64,000 nucleotides of DNA from Heloderma charlesbogerti (Eukaryota > Chordata > Lepidosauria > Squamata > Helodermatidae). The stretch is taken from positions 1 through 64,000 of the forward strand of contig JANEZZ010000979.1 in NCBI GenBank assembly GCA_026122225.1. The letters are read 5' to 3'. Positions 45,510-55,873 of this stretch are shown in pieces. The position numbers were made by a program, and so were the translations under genes. Under the pieces are notes generated by a model. The model did no database searches and was not told the origin of the DNA. It saw only the letters and a list, made by a program, of their open reading frames with translations. Each line of letters opens with the position of its first letter. The first letter of the stretch is position 1.

Positions 45510-45668
45510 AAGAAGAAGGAGAAGAAGGAGGAGGAGGAGGAGGAGGAGGAGGAGGAGGAGGAGGAGGAGGAGGAGAAGGAGAAGGAGAAGGAGAAGGAGA
45601 AGGAGAAGAAGAAGAAGAAGAAGAAGAAGAAGAAGAAGAAGAAGAAGAAGAAGAAGAAGGAAAAGAAG
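45510..45668. repeat. 160-bp homopurine tract (GGA)n(GAAGGA)n(GAA)n
   Basis: About 14 GGA units, then about five GAGAAG-type units, then about 19 GAA units, all purine on the plus strand. Open frames coding poly-Gly/Glu or poly-Ser/Pro across it are artefacts. Confidence 0.98.
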
Positions 45669-45689
45669 GAGAAATAACTTTTAAGTAAA

Positions 45690-46080
45690 AGACATCATAG
45701 TAGGTTATAATGTTGGGAACATTTAACCTGCCCTTTTTATATAGCTTCAGCAATGATGTTATTGTCAATCTTGTTAAAAGTTTTTTGCCAAGTTCTGAGC
45801 CTTACCAATCTTGGGAAAATATTCATTTTTAGTGTTGCAATCTTTCCTCTCCAAGATATTTTTATATCAGGCCATTTTTTTTTTCAAATCTAAAGATATC
45901 TTGTTTACCAGTGATAAAAAGGTTAGCTGCAAATACATTTTGCATGTTTGATGTTCAATAAATACCAAAGTATTTAACAGGTTTAACTTGCTAGGTTAGA
46001 CCACAGCATTTCACAATGTTATTAAAAAAAATTGATCAGGTTAAATCCCAGCATTTCATTTTTAATTCCCCCTATCTCAT
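45690..46080 (-). mobile_element. L1-type LINE ORF2 fragment
   Basis: On the minus strand one frame reads ...GKIATLKMNIFPRLVRL, comparable to the conserved WxGRIAxLKMNxLPRxLYL block downstream of the L1 RT domain. Frames upstream and downstream are broken. Confidence 0.6.
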
Positions 46081-46117
46081 ATCTGGAGACATTGCGATAT
46101 TGTTTTATATACTTTAA

Positions 46118-46216
46118 GGGTGCAATCCTATGAGAAAATTCCAACAATTTTGGCTGGCTGGGGCATGCTGGGAGTTGTAGGTCTTTTCTCTGTCTAAACA
46201 TGCATAGGATTGCACC
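46118..46216. mobile_element. Short PIF/Harbinger-like MITE
   Basis: GGGTGCAATCCTATG ... CATGCATAGGATTGCACC, 11-bp inverted ends with TTTAA before and TTAAG after. Interior TGGCTGGCTGGGGCATGCTG and GGGAGTTGTAGG. Confidence 0.7.
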
Positions 46217-46248
46217 TTAAGACTTCTTGGATTGATTCTATGAGGATA

Positions 46249-46353
46249 CAATCCTATACATGTTTAGGCAGAAAATATTCCAACAGTTTTGGCTGGCTGG
46301 GGCATGCTGGGAGTTGTAGGAATTTTTTTCTGTCTAAAGATGCATAGGATTGC
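46249..46353. mobile_element. Short PIF/Harbinger-like MITE, second copy
   Basis: GATACAATCCTATACATG at the left and GATGCATAGGATTGC at the right. Nearly the same interior as 46118-46216, 33 bp away. The two plus the 46361 element form a cluster of related MITEs. Confidence 0.65.
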
Positions 46354-46360
46354 TTGCATA

Positions 46361-46752
46361 GGATCAATCCTATGCAGATAGGTGGCCACCTCCGAACTTG
46401 GGGTGACCACCTATCCAATGCACAGTGGAAGGAGGATGCTCTCCTCCATGCTCCAGCCACCTGCATTTGCAACTAGATGGCCATTTTGGCTTTCTAGCCA
46501 CGGGATGTTGGAGCATAGGGTGGTGAGGCTGGATGACGCATAGGAAGTGTCATACCAGCACTTCTGCACTCCCCACCCCACCCCTGGGAATGCCCCTTTT
46601 TGCCCTGCTCTGCTTACAAGCACGGAGCCCAATGACAATCCATGCCATGCCACTGACAAGGTGGTGGGGGAGGGAGCAGAGAGGCGGTTCTCCAGGAACC
46701 AAGCAATCCTATGGCCATCTACCTGCTATCTAGCAGCCATAGGATTGTGCCC
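46361..46752. mobile_element. PIF/Harbinger-like MITE, about 390 bp
   Basis: Left GGATCAATCCTATGC, right CCATAGGATTGTGCCC followed by TAA (46753-46755). Shares CCTATCCAATGCA, CTAGATGGCCATTTTGGC and GGCCATCTAC with the family. The left end is fused to the previous short MITE. Confidence 0.65.
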
Positions 46753-46892
46753 TAAGTCATCAGTGAGCCAATAAGAAATATTACATTATCTTAGACATAG
46801 TTTCTTTTCCGATTGCTACTGGGGAGATATGGGGAGAATGGGGACATGGGTTGGTGGAATGGGCAATTCAGGGCCTAAACTGTTATCCATGG

Positions 46893-47025
46893 GCTGAATC
46901 CAGTTTTAGTCATATTAGAGTAGACCCATTGGAATCAATGGTTCTTTAGTTAGGCATAACTAAATTAAGCCCCATTGATTTAAATGGGTCTACTCTAAGT
47001 ATAACTAAATTTGGATCCAACTAAC
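46893..47025. repeat. Palindromic MITE-like repeat
   Basis: Inverted halves: GGCTGAATCCAGTTTTAGTC, then TAGAGTAGACCCATTGG ... AATCAATGG, answered by CCCATTGATTTAAATGGGTC, TACTCTAAG and AACTAAATTTGGATCC. About 60-bp arms with a short loop near 46960. Confidence 0.65.
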
Positions 47026-48239
47026 TCCATGTTTAGAAATTGTGAATTTTGTCTCTAGTCTATTCATGAGATTAGATTGGCCTTTCCCAATGCAGTGCCA
47101 TAGAATCATAGGATCATAGAATAGTAGGGTTAGAAGGGGCCTACAAGACCATCGAGTCCAACCCCCTGCTGAACACAGGAATCCAAGTCAGAGCATCCCC
47201 GACAGATGGCTGTCCAGCCTGGTTTTGAATGCCTCCAGTGTGGGAGAGCCCATTACCCCCTTAGGAAATTGGTTCCATTGTCGTATTGCTCTAACAGTCA
47301 AGAAGTTTCTCCTGATGTTCAGCCATCAAGATGTCTTGTACCACATCATCCCAAGCCAGCATCTGGAAGACTCCAGGTTGGTGAAGGCAGGATTGTTTTA
47401 TGTATGTATGTATGTATTCCTGCAATATCCTGCCTTTCTGCCAAAAATGGTGCTCAAAGATAATTTCCAAATTCTTATGCTTCTACCACTGAAACTATTT
47501 AAAATCTCACCATTAGCCACCCATCTCAAAAGATTAGACCTTTGGGCTGAATCAGCAAAATGGTCCAGATGTTCTTCATAGAAAACAGTGTTTAAATTAA
47601 AACCTAGGCTCACTTTTGAGTTGCGGCCCCCATTTTTCTCACTGATGGGCTTTCAAGGGCCCTGGAACTAGGGCAAAGGTACTGTAGAATGAAAACACCC
47701 TTGAACTTGCTCAGGGTCCAGGTGTTAAATTATAAAGGACTCGTAATAAACATTGTTTCAGATCTGTTTGTACTATGGTACTGTAGCACCAAAGATTACT
47801 CAGCCTATCAGGGTTATTTCCAGCTGAGGTTTCATAGTGAATGTTAATAAAGGCATTAAACACAAGGTTATTAGCTAGTACCATGTAGGTTTGTTTTTAT
47901 AGCCAGGAACACCTGGCTTCATCATGCAGTTCCCTCCAAGTGCAGAAACTCTGGCAAATTTCCATGGATTGATATGAAACAACTTTAAAACATTTTACAG
48001 ATAGTACTTTCAAAAGCATATTGTGTACAGTCTGGATCACCTGTCTCAAAAAGCACCTTGTATACCTGGAAATTTCAAGTGCAACAAAATTACCAAGGGG
48101 ATGCATCTAGAGCTGAGTCAAAGTTTCTTGGGAGTTATCTGTTTTCTTTCTCTCACTCTCCCCCAACAAAGAAGTCCACCTGGGAAAATTTTCTCTGAAC
48201 ACTCTTCATCATTGTTTGTGGTGGCTGTCATTCCCACCT
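47026..48239. other. Intergenic around a CR1 fragment, no gene seen
   Basis: Apart from the CR1-like piece and a (TATG)n tract at 47400-47416 with CTGCCTTTCTGCC (another LINE-tail-like piece), nothing is recognised. Confidence 0.4.
47100..47380 (-). mobile_element. CR1-like LINE 3' end
   Basis: The plus strand begins ATAGAATCATAGGATCATAG and continues GAAGGGGCCTACAAGACC, CCCTGCTGAACACAGGAATCC, GACAGATGGCTGTCCAGCC, TTTTGAATGCCTCCAGTG and AGAAGTTTCTCCTGATGTTC, in reverse order of a CR1 3' end. The octamer-type terminal repeat lies at 47100-47125. Typical of sauropsid CR1 LINEs. Confidence 0.85.
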
Positions 48240-48470
48240 ATTTTTCAGAATGACACTGAGCCCAGAGTATTGTGGGGGATACAAAATGCAGTTGTATCCC
48301 CCACAAACTACAAGAAGAACATTTCTTAGAAAAAAATCAAGCAGCTGTTGCACTACCACTGCTAATAGCGAGCCCCACCCTAAAAAAAAAAAAAAACACC
48401 TGTTGGATAAATTTGGTGATATGGTTCCCCCAATGTCTCTGCCCACAAATAGGATGGAGAACTTCAAGAG
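48240..48470. repeat. Dispersed repeat, unknown class
   Basis: Shares, in inverse orientation, the phrases GGCAGACAAATTTGGGGGA-like, TTGGGGCTCACCATTAGCAG-like and CCCTAAAGGT-like with 53990-54250. No terminal duplication found. Confidence 0.45.
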
Positions 48471-48472
48471 TA

Positions 48473-48635
48473 GGGTTGTGCAACGCTTTGGTCCGAAGCC
48501 CAAATAATGAGTCGAAGCAGGCTGCTTCAGAGGTGACTTCATGTGATATGAGGTGGAGCAGAATAGCAATGAGGCACCCTGAAGCAAAGCGGCTTGCATA
48601 CAAAGCACCTCATCTGATCAGTGATTCATTCTGAG
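48473..48635. mobile_element. Old hAT-like MITE fragment (TAGGGTTGTGCA)
   Basis: Starts TAGGGTTGTGCAACG and contains TGAAGCAAAGCGGC. The same CTGAAGCAAAGCGGGG phrase occurs near an inverted end TGCACAGCCCTA at 50963-50974, suggesting a TAGGGCTGTGCA family represented by two partial copies. Confidence 0.35.
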
Positions 48636-49267
48636 TAGGGATGTATGAAACACTTACCTGGTTTTGTCCAGGGACATCCGTGGTGGCGGGGAAGCACTCT
48701 GTTCCTCCCCCTGAAATCCTCGATGGCGGGGGAGGCAATCCGTTCCTTCCCCTGGGAATCCTGCCCGGCCAGGCCATGGAGCCGCCAGCCAGGCCAACCC
48801 TTAGCGGGGCCTCCAGCCACTTCTGGGCTGCTGCAGACGCAAATGGCGTCCTGAGTAGGGGATGCCATTTGCGTCCCTGTGGTAGCCCGTGATAGGCTAC
48901 GTAAATATTTACGTAGCCTATCACGAAGAAAACAGGAACGCAAATGGCGTAGGGGATGCCATTTGCGTCCCTGCTTTAGCCGTGATATGCTAGGTAAATA
49001 TTTACATAGCCTATCACGGGCTACCATAGGGACGCAAATGGCATCCCCTACTCAGGACACCATTTGCATCCGCAGGAGCCCGACAGCAGCTGGAGCCGAA
49101 GCCGCTGCCGGAGCCGCAGCCGGAGCCGCAGCCAGGTAGGCTCCATTTTGCGGGGCTTTTGTGGGGTGGTGGGGCAAGGGGCTCTGTTCTACCACCGATT
49201 CTGGGGGGCCAAATTCACTGGAATTCAGCCCCCCTGGGATCTGTAGCGGAATTCTCTAACATCCCTA
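48636..49267 (-). mobile_element. Nested-palindrome hAT MITE, copy 13
   Basis: 632 bp, reverse orientation, perfect duplication ATTCTGAG (48628-48635 and 49268-49275). Two TAGGCTACGTAAATA-type hairpins (48888-48925 and 48980-49020) alternate with ATTTGCGTCCCT / AGGGACGCAAAT arms. The GC-rich end carries a (CCGGAG)n-like stretch at 49085-49135. ACTTACCT at 48652-48659. The opposite end has the variant AGGTAGGC. Confidence 0.93.
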
Positions 49268-50096
49268 ATTCTGAGCAACCCAGACAGCCTGGAACCAGAA
49301 GTATCAATTTGAGAAAGTTCAGCGAGGGGTTGAGAAGGAGGGGAGGAAGGGGGAGGAGGAGGAGGAGGGGGGAGGGAGGGAGGGAGCTTTGGCGAATGGA
49401 AACTGTAGTTGCCAAATCAGGGCTGACTGTAACCCAGCAATCTCCAATCAGTGACGGTGGTGGAGAAGGGGGGAAGACTGGATAACTGGAGAAAAACAGC
49501 TGTGTTTCAGAGACAGAGATCATTCTGGTGGTGTTACTTACGGATGTGAGAACCCACCCCCATCTGAGTTCTCCAGACCCTCCGCCTCCACTGCGATCAC
49601 CATGTTTTTAAATAACATGGTGATTGGAAGTCTATGTGCACATACACTTATACGCACAAAGCTCCATGAATCACCCAGGTGAGCGAGAAGGTGGCACGGC
49701 ACATGCCCCTGCCCCTCTCTAGCTGTCCCCTCCTCATGAGCAGGAGATGGCTAGTGGTGGGGGGGCATATGCCACTCCTCCTCCTCCCCCTACCTGGTTG
49801 GTTGTCAAGGACAGCTGATCAGCAGTGCAATGCATGTCCCCGTTGCTCAATAGCTGTCTCCTCCTTGTGAGCAGGAGACAGCTAGCAGTCCTTGACAGCT
49901 GAGCAGACAGGAGGAGATGGCGGCATGGGACTGAGAGGTAAAGGTCTTTGCTTTGAGAGATTTTGTGGAAAAACTCAGATTTCAGCTGCACCTAGCACAA
50001 AAGGTACTGGGCGAATCTGTCTGAAATTTGGCAGGTGGAATCCCCTCCATGCCAGCAGAGAGACCTCCAAGTTCCATGTATTTATCATGAAAACTG
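49268..50096. other. GC-rich intergenic with MITE end and hairpins, no gene seen
   Basis: 49335-49385 is a G/A-rich low-complexity tract. At 49539 TACGGATGTGAGAACCCACC matches the left end of the 20900 hAT family, but its partner end is not visible. 49850-49885 is a perfect-looking hairpin (TAGCTGTCTCCTCC ... GGAGACAGCTA) with a weaker relative at 49720-49755. Confidence 0.45.
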
Positions 50097-50762
50097 TAGG
50101 CATATCAGGGAATTCTGCCACGGATCTCGGTGAGGCCAAATGCCAGTGCATTCGGCCCCCCAAAATCTGTGGCGGAACAGCCTGCCACCCCCCCTGCCCC
50201 CTGGAACCCCCTGCCCCCCCTGCGGATCCCCCCGGGTCGAGACTTACCTGGGGTGGATGTTCCGGGCAGTGGCAGCTCCGGCAGCAGCTTCGGCGGCGGC
50301 GGTGGCAGCGGCTGGTCTTTTGCAGTCAGGAGGTGTTTTTTTTTTTACAGAGACATGATAGGCTACGTAAAGACTTACATAGCCTATCACATCCCGGTTT
50401 AAAAAAAAATGCATACGCAAATGGCGGCGGCTATGGCCACTGCCATTTGCGATCCTTATTTTTCGCCATCTTAGTCTACGTAAATATTTACATAGACTAT
50501 TGCAGTGAAAATAAAGGCGAACGCAAATAGCTATTTGCGTCCCTTTTTGATTCACCGTTTTAGCCTACGTAAATATTTTTTTACGCCATCTTAGTCTACG
50601 TAAGACCGGCTGCGGATGGATCTAGCCTGGGCCTGGCCGGCTGCTCCGCGGAGCTTCCGCGAGCACAGCCGGCCGTCAAGGATTCTGGGGGAGGGATGGA
50701 ACGCCTCCCCTCCCACCATGAACAGAATCCACGGAAAGGTAAGTTACTTTTGTACATCCCTA
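50097..50762 (+). mobile_element. Nested-palindrome hAT MITE, copy 14
   Basis: 666 bp. The left terminus is mutated (TAGGCATATCAGGG), the right is intact (CATCCCTA). Flanking octamers GAAAACTG and GAAAATTG (7 of 8). Left hairpin GCCACGGATC ... ATCTGTGGCGG, TAGGCTACGTAAAGA hairpin at 50358-50390, a GCAAATGGCGGCGG hairpin, and a collapsed central block near 50530. The mirror half is largely deleted. ACTTACCT 50242-50249 and AGGTAAGT 50737-50744. Confidence 0.9.
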
Positions 50763-50974
50763 GAAAATTGAAAAAGGTATGGCCATTTGTGTTTTCCCAT
50801 GCAAGACAATGAGGAAACAAACCAAGTGATCCAGATATCCGAATCTCTCTTCTGATCTGGAACGGAACGGAGTTGAAGTGGAGGGGATCTGATTTGGTCT
50901 GAGTCAAAGCGGGGCTGATTCTGAGGGTCAGAAGCAGCATCTGAAGCAAAGCGGGGGGTCCGTGCACAGCCCTA

Positions 50975-51924
50975 TCCAAAAGGCCTTTGTGCACAGCAAT
51001 AGCTGAAGCATTTGATACTTTTTAGTTTAGGGAGGAAAAGGGTGATGGGGGGTGGGGAATGAGGCCATTATAGAGGCTTATGGAGTTATCCATTATAGAG
51101 AGAGTGGAGACAGAATTCTATTCTGTCTTATAACACTGGCACTTGGGAGCACCCAATGAAACTGATTGACAGTAGATTCAGGGACATGGAAGAAAGTACT
51201 TACACATGAAAGTTCTTAGAGCTGGATCAGGGCCACCAAGTGTATCTGACACATGACAATGTGGGAGCTGGTTTTTAGTCCACGTATATTGGAATCCCAT
51301 GTTCTTCTTACCCATGAACTTATTCCTTTTCTTATTCCTTTTCTACTACATCTGCTGGCAGATTATTTGGGATTTTTCTTGAATGACCTTCATGATGAGC
51401 ATGTTAAAGAGGCTTGTTTCAACAAAGGTGTGACCCAACCAATTAACAACCCTAAGGGGAATGTTAATTAAATGCTCTGCAAAAGAAGGATTCTGCAGCT
51501 GAACTAACGGCTAGCTGTTTGTGCAGGTGAAAAGCAAGCAATGGAGAGGAAAGTAGTAATTTAGATGTGTGCATCACAAAGATGACACTTAAGGGAATGC
51601 AGATCCCTTGTGAAGTGTGTAGTATCTTCATAATAAAATAAAAACGCCCCTGCCTAAGCCTGAGGCTTATAGTTCTGAGTAAATATTCATAGAACTAGAG
51701 ATGTCGATGAACTTCTCCTGAGCTAGGCTCAGAAAAGAACTGCACAGGCTTATTAGAGCCCACATCAAAGGGGAAGTGAGCTTCATGAGCCCTGCATTCT
51801 TCTTCCTGCTCAGATTAGAACCTGGGTGAAAAACTGTCAACTTTCCTTGCTTCTCAGTTTCTCCCTAATGAGTGTAATGGAGACACACTGGATGTGGGTG
51901 GAGCATTTGAATAGGGACTGGTAG
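50975..51924. other. Intergenic, no gene seen
   Basis: No exon or repeat family recognised. AT-moderate unique-looking sequence. Confidence 0.4.
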
Positions 51925-52712
51925 TAGGGATGGACGAAAGGGACTTACCTTGTCCCGCAGCTTGCTTCGCGGTGGGGGGGAGGCGCTTTGCTTCTCCCCC
52001 TGAAGTTCAGGCGAGGTGGGGGAGGCGCCCCGCCTCGCCCAGCCGAAATTCAGGCTGGGGAGAAGCGCCCCGTCTCCCCGGCCGCGAAACAAAAAGTAAA
52101 AAAAAAAAAAGACCCCATGATAGGCTACGTAATGATTAACGTAGCCTATCATGGCTAGATTTCCAAAGTCAGCCGTGATAGGCTACGTAAATCGTCACGT
52201 TTTACGCTATTTGCGTTGCCCTTATTTTTGCTGTAGTCTACATAAATCTTTACGTAGACTAGACGTGCCGAAATAAGGAACGCAAATGGCGGCACCCATG
52301 GGCCGCCGCCATTTGCGTACGCGCTTTTTTTTTTTTCCAAAGTCACCCATGATAGGCTACGTGATGATTTACGTAGCCTATCATGGCTGACTTTGGAAAT
52401 CTAGCCGTGATAGGCTACATAAATCATCACGTAGCCTATCACAGGTGTGTGTTTTTTGTTTTTTGTTTACTTTTTTATTTTGTAATGGCAGCAGCGGCAG
52501 CTGGTCGGGACACCGGCCGCCACCCCCACCCCTGCCGAAACGCCACCGAAACGCCGCTGGGACCCGCCGCCAAGAGGGACATTCGGCCATGGTAAGTCCC
52601 ATCCCAGGGGGAGTGGGGGGCCGGCGGAGAATTTCCACAACACTTTCGGGGGGCCGAATGCATCGGCACTCGCCCTCTCGAAGATTCTTGGAGAAATTCT
52701 CCATCATCCCTA
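51925..52712 (-). mobile_element. Nested-palindrome hAT MITE, copy 15
   Basis: 788 bp, reverse orientation, perfect duplication ACTGGTAG (51917-51924 and 52713-52720). Hairpins at 52117-52152, 52347-52385 and 52407-52442. One central half is deleted at about 52200 (CGTCACG runs into TTTTACGCTATTTGCG), leaving a single TAGTCTACATAAATC hairpin. ACTTACCT 51943-51950. The left-end octamer is TGGTAAGT at 52590-52597. Confidence 0.93.
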
Positions 52713-53175
52713 ACTGGTAGGAAGTCACTGCAGGGCAAAATCCAAGGTTGGGGGCATGGCTACACCCCTCTCAGGTCCTCCACGTGGGGTGGCCTTTCCC
52801 CCTCACCCTTGGATTCTACCACCACAGCTTCTTCTTACCTTCCCCTATATTAACTAATAGAGGAGCTCCCCATGGGTCCTCCAAGGGAGGATGGCCTTCC
52901 TTCCTTCTTATTTGGCCCCCACCTCTTCTTACCTGCCCCTATGCAAGCTGATGGAGCATGTCCCTTCAGTAGATTGTGCAGAGTGGGTCAAAGAGGCTCC
53001 TACTTCTGAACCCTGAGGTTGACTTGGAAAAATAACCTGAGTTCTTGGTTAATTTCCAAGTTAATCTGATAGGCTCATCCATATCTACATAGAAGAGATG
53101 AGGCAGTATTTTTTACTTCAGCTGCAGTCCCAAGCATATATACCTGGATGGGAGTCTGAAATCAGTGGGCTTAAT

Positions 53176-53412
53176 GAGAGCCATCGTGGTGTAGTGGTGA
53201 GACTGTTGGACTGGGAGCCGGGTTCTAGTCCCCACTCGGCCATGGAAGCTCACTGGGTGATTTGGGGTAAGTCACAGACTCTCAGCCCAGCCTACCTCAC
53301 AGGGTTCTTGCTGTGAGAATAAAATGGAGAGGAGGAGGAGGAGAATGTAAACTGCCTTGGGTTCCTTGCAAGAGGGAAAAAGGCGGGATATAAATCTAAT
53401 TAATAAATAATG
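53176..53412 (+). mobile_element. tRNA-derived SINE, second copy
   Basis: GAGAGCCATCGTGGTGTAGTGG start, B box GGTTCTAGTCC at 53221-53231, then CATGGAAGCTCACTGGGTGA, CCTACCTCACAGGGTTCTTG and an AAT-rich tail. About 85-90% identical by eye to 17136-17402, with a short deletion before the B box. Confidence 0.87.
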
Positions 53413-53989
53413 GTGAATAAACAAATTAAAAATTTAATTAAAAATCATTTTTTTAATTTTAAAAAAATTATCCCTTAAAAATTGAGCCACTAGATTGAAA
53501 CAGAGAATCCATAGTAGCAATAATAACCAGCTGTTCAGGCTCATGGGGTTTGTGTCAGCCCAGTGGAATGTTTGATATTAAAAAATATTTGGTGCACCCT
53601 GTTATTTTACTCTTCAAGAAAAATAAGGATGGTTTTGTGCGTCTGTGTGTGGAAGTCTTCCCACTGCAAATTGAGAGAGAGGGTATATCTACCCTGCACA
53701 CCACTTGGTTTTATATCAGTTTAACTATCAGGGCTGTAGAGAGTACAGGGAATCATAGTTTAGTGCTGAGAGTTAGAGGACTTTAGTCCCTCTGACAGAA
53801 CAATGGCTGCAAAACTATAATACTTTCCTGGGCGTGAGCCCCATTAAACAAGGTGGGAGTTACTTCCAGATAAACATGTGTGAAGGAATTAGCTGGATTT
53901 TAAATGTTTGTTCAGCTAAGTTCACCAAACCCCATATTTCTGAGACCTGGACAATCCCAGTTTAGATCTGCCAGTTTGTGTGGATATAT

Positions 53990-54250
53990 GTAGTATAGCT
54001 GCACATGTATCGCCTCTCAAAATTCCCTGCCCTATTTGTGGGCAGACAAATTTGGGGGATGATTTCACTTCAGGGGGAGGGGAAATTTCCCAACAGTTCC
54101 TTGGAGTTGGGGCTCACCATTAGCAGCACCAATAGCACAACTTCTATCTTTTTTCCTAAAGGTTTTGCGGGTTTCCTCTGTCATCGCAAGTGGCAACAGC
54201 AGCAACTGCATTGGCAGCTTGGCTGCCATTTTTTATCACCATAATGCCCC
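53990..54250. repeat. Dispersed repeat, unknown class, copy 2
   Basis: Inverse relative of 48240-48470: TTGTGGGCAGACAAATTTGG, GGAGTTGGGGCTCACCATTA and CCTAAAGGTTTTGCGGG. Confidence 0.4.
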
Positions 54251-55047
54251 ATACCTAGAGTCATTCTGGGGCATGGTAGGTGGAGGGCAGGCAGCCACCA
54301 AAAAGAAAACATGGTAAAGAAATTTCTGAAGCATGGCTTTCTATTTCGAGGGGAGTAAGAAAAAGAACAATCTCAGAACTTTTCTCTGAAAAATGTCTTC
54401 TAAGAAATTTCAGCCTGGATCTGGTTTGCTTCTGGATTCAGCAGCTTCTCTAGGGTCTCCCAAATGTTGAATTCCTGAGGGGGTGATTATGGATACATAT
54501 TGCCACTGTTGCAGTTTCTTATAATACTTCCCCTTCCCTGCAAGTCTTGAGTCAGGTATAGGGCAGGGGGCAGTGTTGGGTACAACTCTAGAGAAGAGAT
54601 AGAACTTCTCCTTCTTCTGGCTTCGTATCCTGTTATGCTCATTCAGTCTGGAGCATTTGAGAGGCCCTACTTCCTTCCTGTAAATGATTAAAAGGGATGG
54701 AATGTCCGACACCATGATAGTATGCTGTGTGATGTGTTCCTCACACATCACCAACAGAATGATGTCGTCATCTCTCACTGTGCCAGGGTCCTGTGGGGTC
54801 AGGCCTGCAAAGCCTTGGCTGGGAGGGCCAGAGACAAGGCAGGCCAGACCCAGGCATCTGTAGGGGTACACTTTGATGAGGCTCATACTGGGGAATGAAA
54901 GCCCGAAGTCAAGACCCAAGTCCCTGATTGGAAAAGATGGTCCATCAAAGGGAGCATCATCTGCTGCTACCTCTACTTGCCCCCTTTGTAATTGTTTTTA
55001 GCTTGGGGAAGGGAAAGGAGGGTATGAAGTAGGGGTGGACGAAAGTC

Positions 55048-55055
55048 ACTTACCT
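55048..55055 (-). promoter_or_regulatory. Outward 5' splice-donor-like octamer, right end of copy 16
   Basis: ACTTACCT on the plus strand, i.e. AGGTAAGT reading out of the element on the minus strand, 18 bp from the terminus. It matches the vertebrate donor consensus AG|GTAAGT exactly. The same octamer is at the equivalent place in most other copies. Whether it is used in splicing or is a transposase-binding repeat is unknown. Confidence 0.5.
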
Positions 55056-55865
55056 GTCGTTGAAGGCCGTTCGCGGTGGGGGGAGGCGCTTCGCTGCTCC
55101 CCCCGCGAAGTTCAGGCCGGGGGGAGGAGGCTTCCCGCCTCGCCCGGCCGAAATTCAGGCCGGGGGGGAGGCTTCCCGCCTCACCCAGCCGAAATTCAGA
55201 CCGGGGAGGAGGCGCCTCACCTCGCCCGGCCGTGAACGCAAAAGTAAAAACAAAAACAAAAACACGCCCCCTGATAGGCTACGTGACGATTCACGTAGCC
55301 TATCACGGCTAGATCTGCAAAGTCAGCCATGATAGGCTACGTCAATCGTCATGTAGCCTATCACGGGTGACTTTAAAAAAAAAAAAACATGTATGCGAAT
55401 GGCGGCCCCCATAGGGAGCCGCCATTCGCGTTCCTTATTTAGTCGCTGTAGTCTACGTAAATGTTTACGTAGACTACGGCGAAAATAAGGGCAACGCAAA
55501 TAGCGTTGCCCTTATTTTCGCCGTAGTCTACGTAAACATTTACATAGACTACAGCGACCAAATAAGGAACGGGAATGGCGGCTCCCTATGGGGGCCGCCA
55601 TTATCCGTACACTCTTTTTTTTTTTAAGTCACCCGTGATAGGCTACGTGACGATTCACGTAGCCTATCATGGCTGACTTTGCAAATCTAGCCGTGATAGG
55701 CTACGTGAATCATCACGTAGCCTATCAGGGGGTGTTTGTTTGTTTTTTTCTTTCATTGCAATGGCGGTGGTGGCAGCCGGTCGAAAGACCGGCTGCCGCT
55801 CCCGCCTCGCTCGAACACCCGCCGAACCGCCGGCCGGACCAGCCACCGGGAGGGACATTCGGTGA

Positions 55866-55873
55866 AGGTAAGT
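55866..55873 (+). promoter_or_regulatory. Outward 5' splice-donor-like octamer, left end of copy 16
   Basis: AGGTAAGT followed by CCTGTCCCGG, about 125 bp from the terminus, pointing outward. It sits between the GGGACATTCGG(T/C)GA box and the terminal hairpin. Confidence 0.5.

Larger units (their letters stand above)
52713..55029. other. Intergenic, SINE and unclassified repeat, no gene seen
   Basis: Contains the SINE at 53176-53412 and the dispersed repeat at 53990-54250. A 169-codon open frame on the minus strand (54410-54919) has no recognised domain and is not called as a gene. Confidence 0.4.

Noticed and set aside
45323..45768. Poly-Gly/Glu and poly-Ser/Pro open frames on both strands
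   Set aside because: Entirely due to the GGA/GAA homopurine tract.
54410..54919. 169-codon open frame on the minus strand as a possible host gene
   Set aside because: No domain, signal or conserved motif that I recognise, no visible splice context, and it lies among repeats. A frame of this length can occur by chance.
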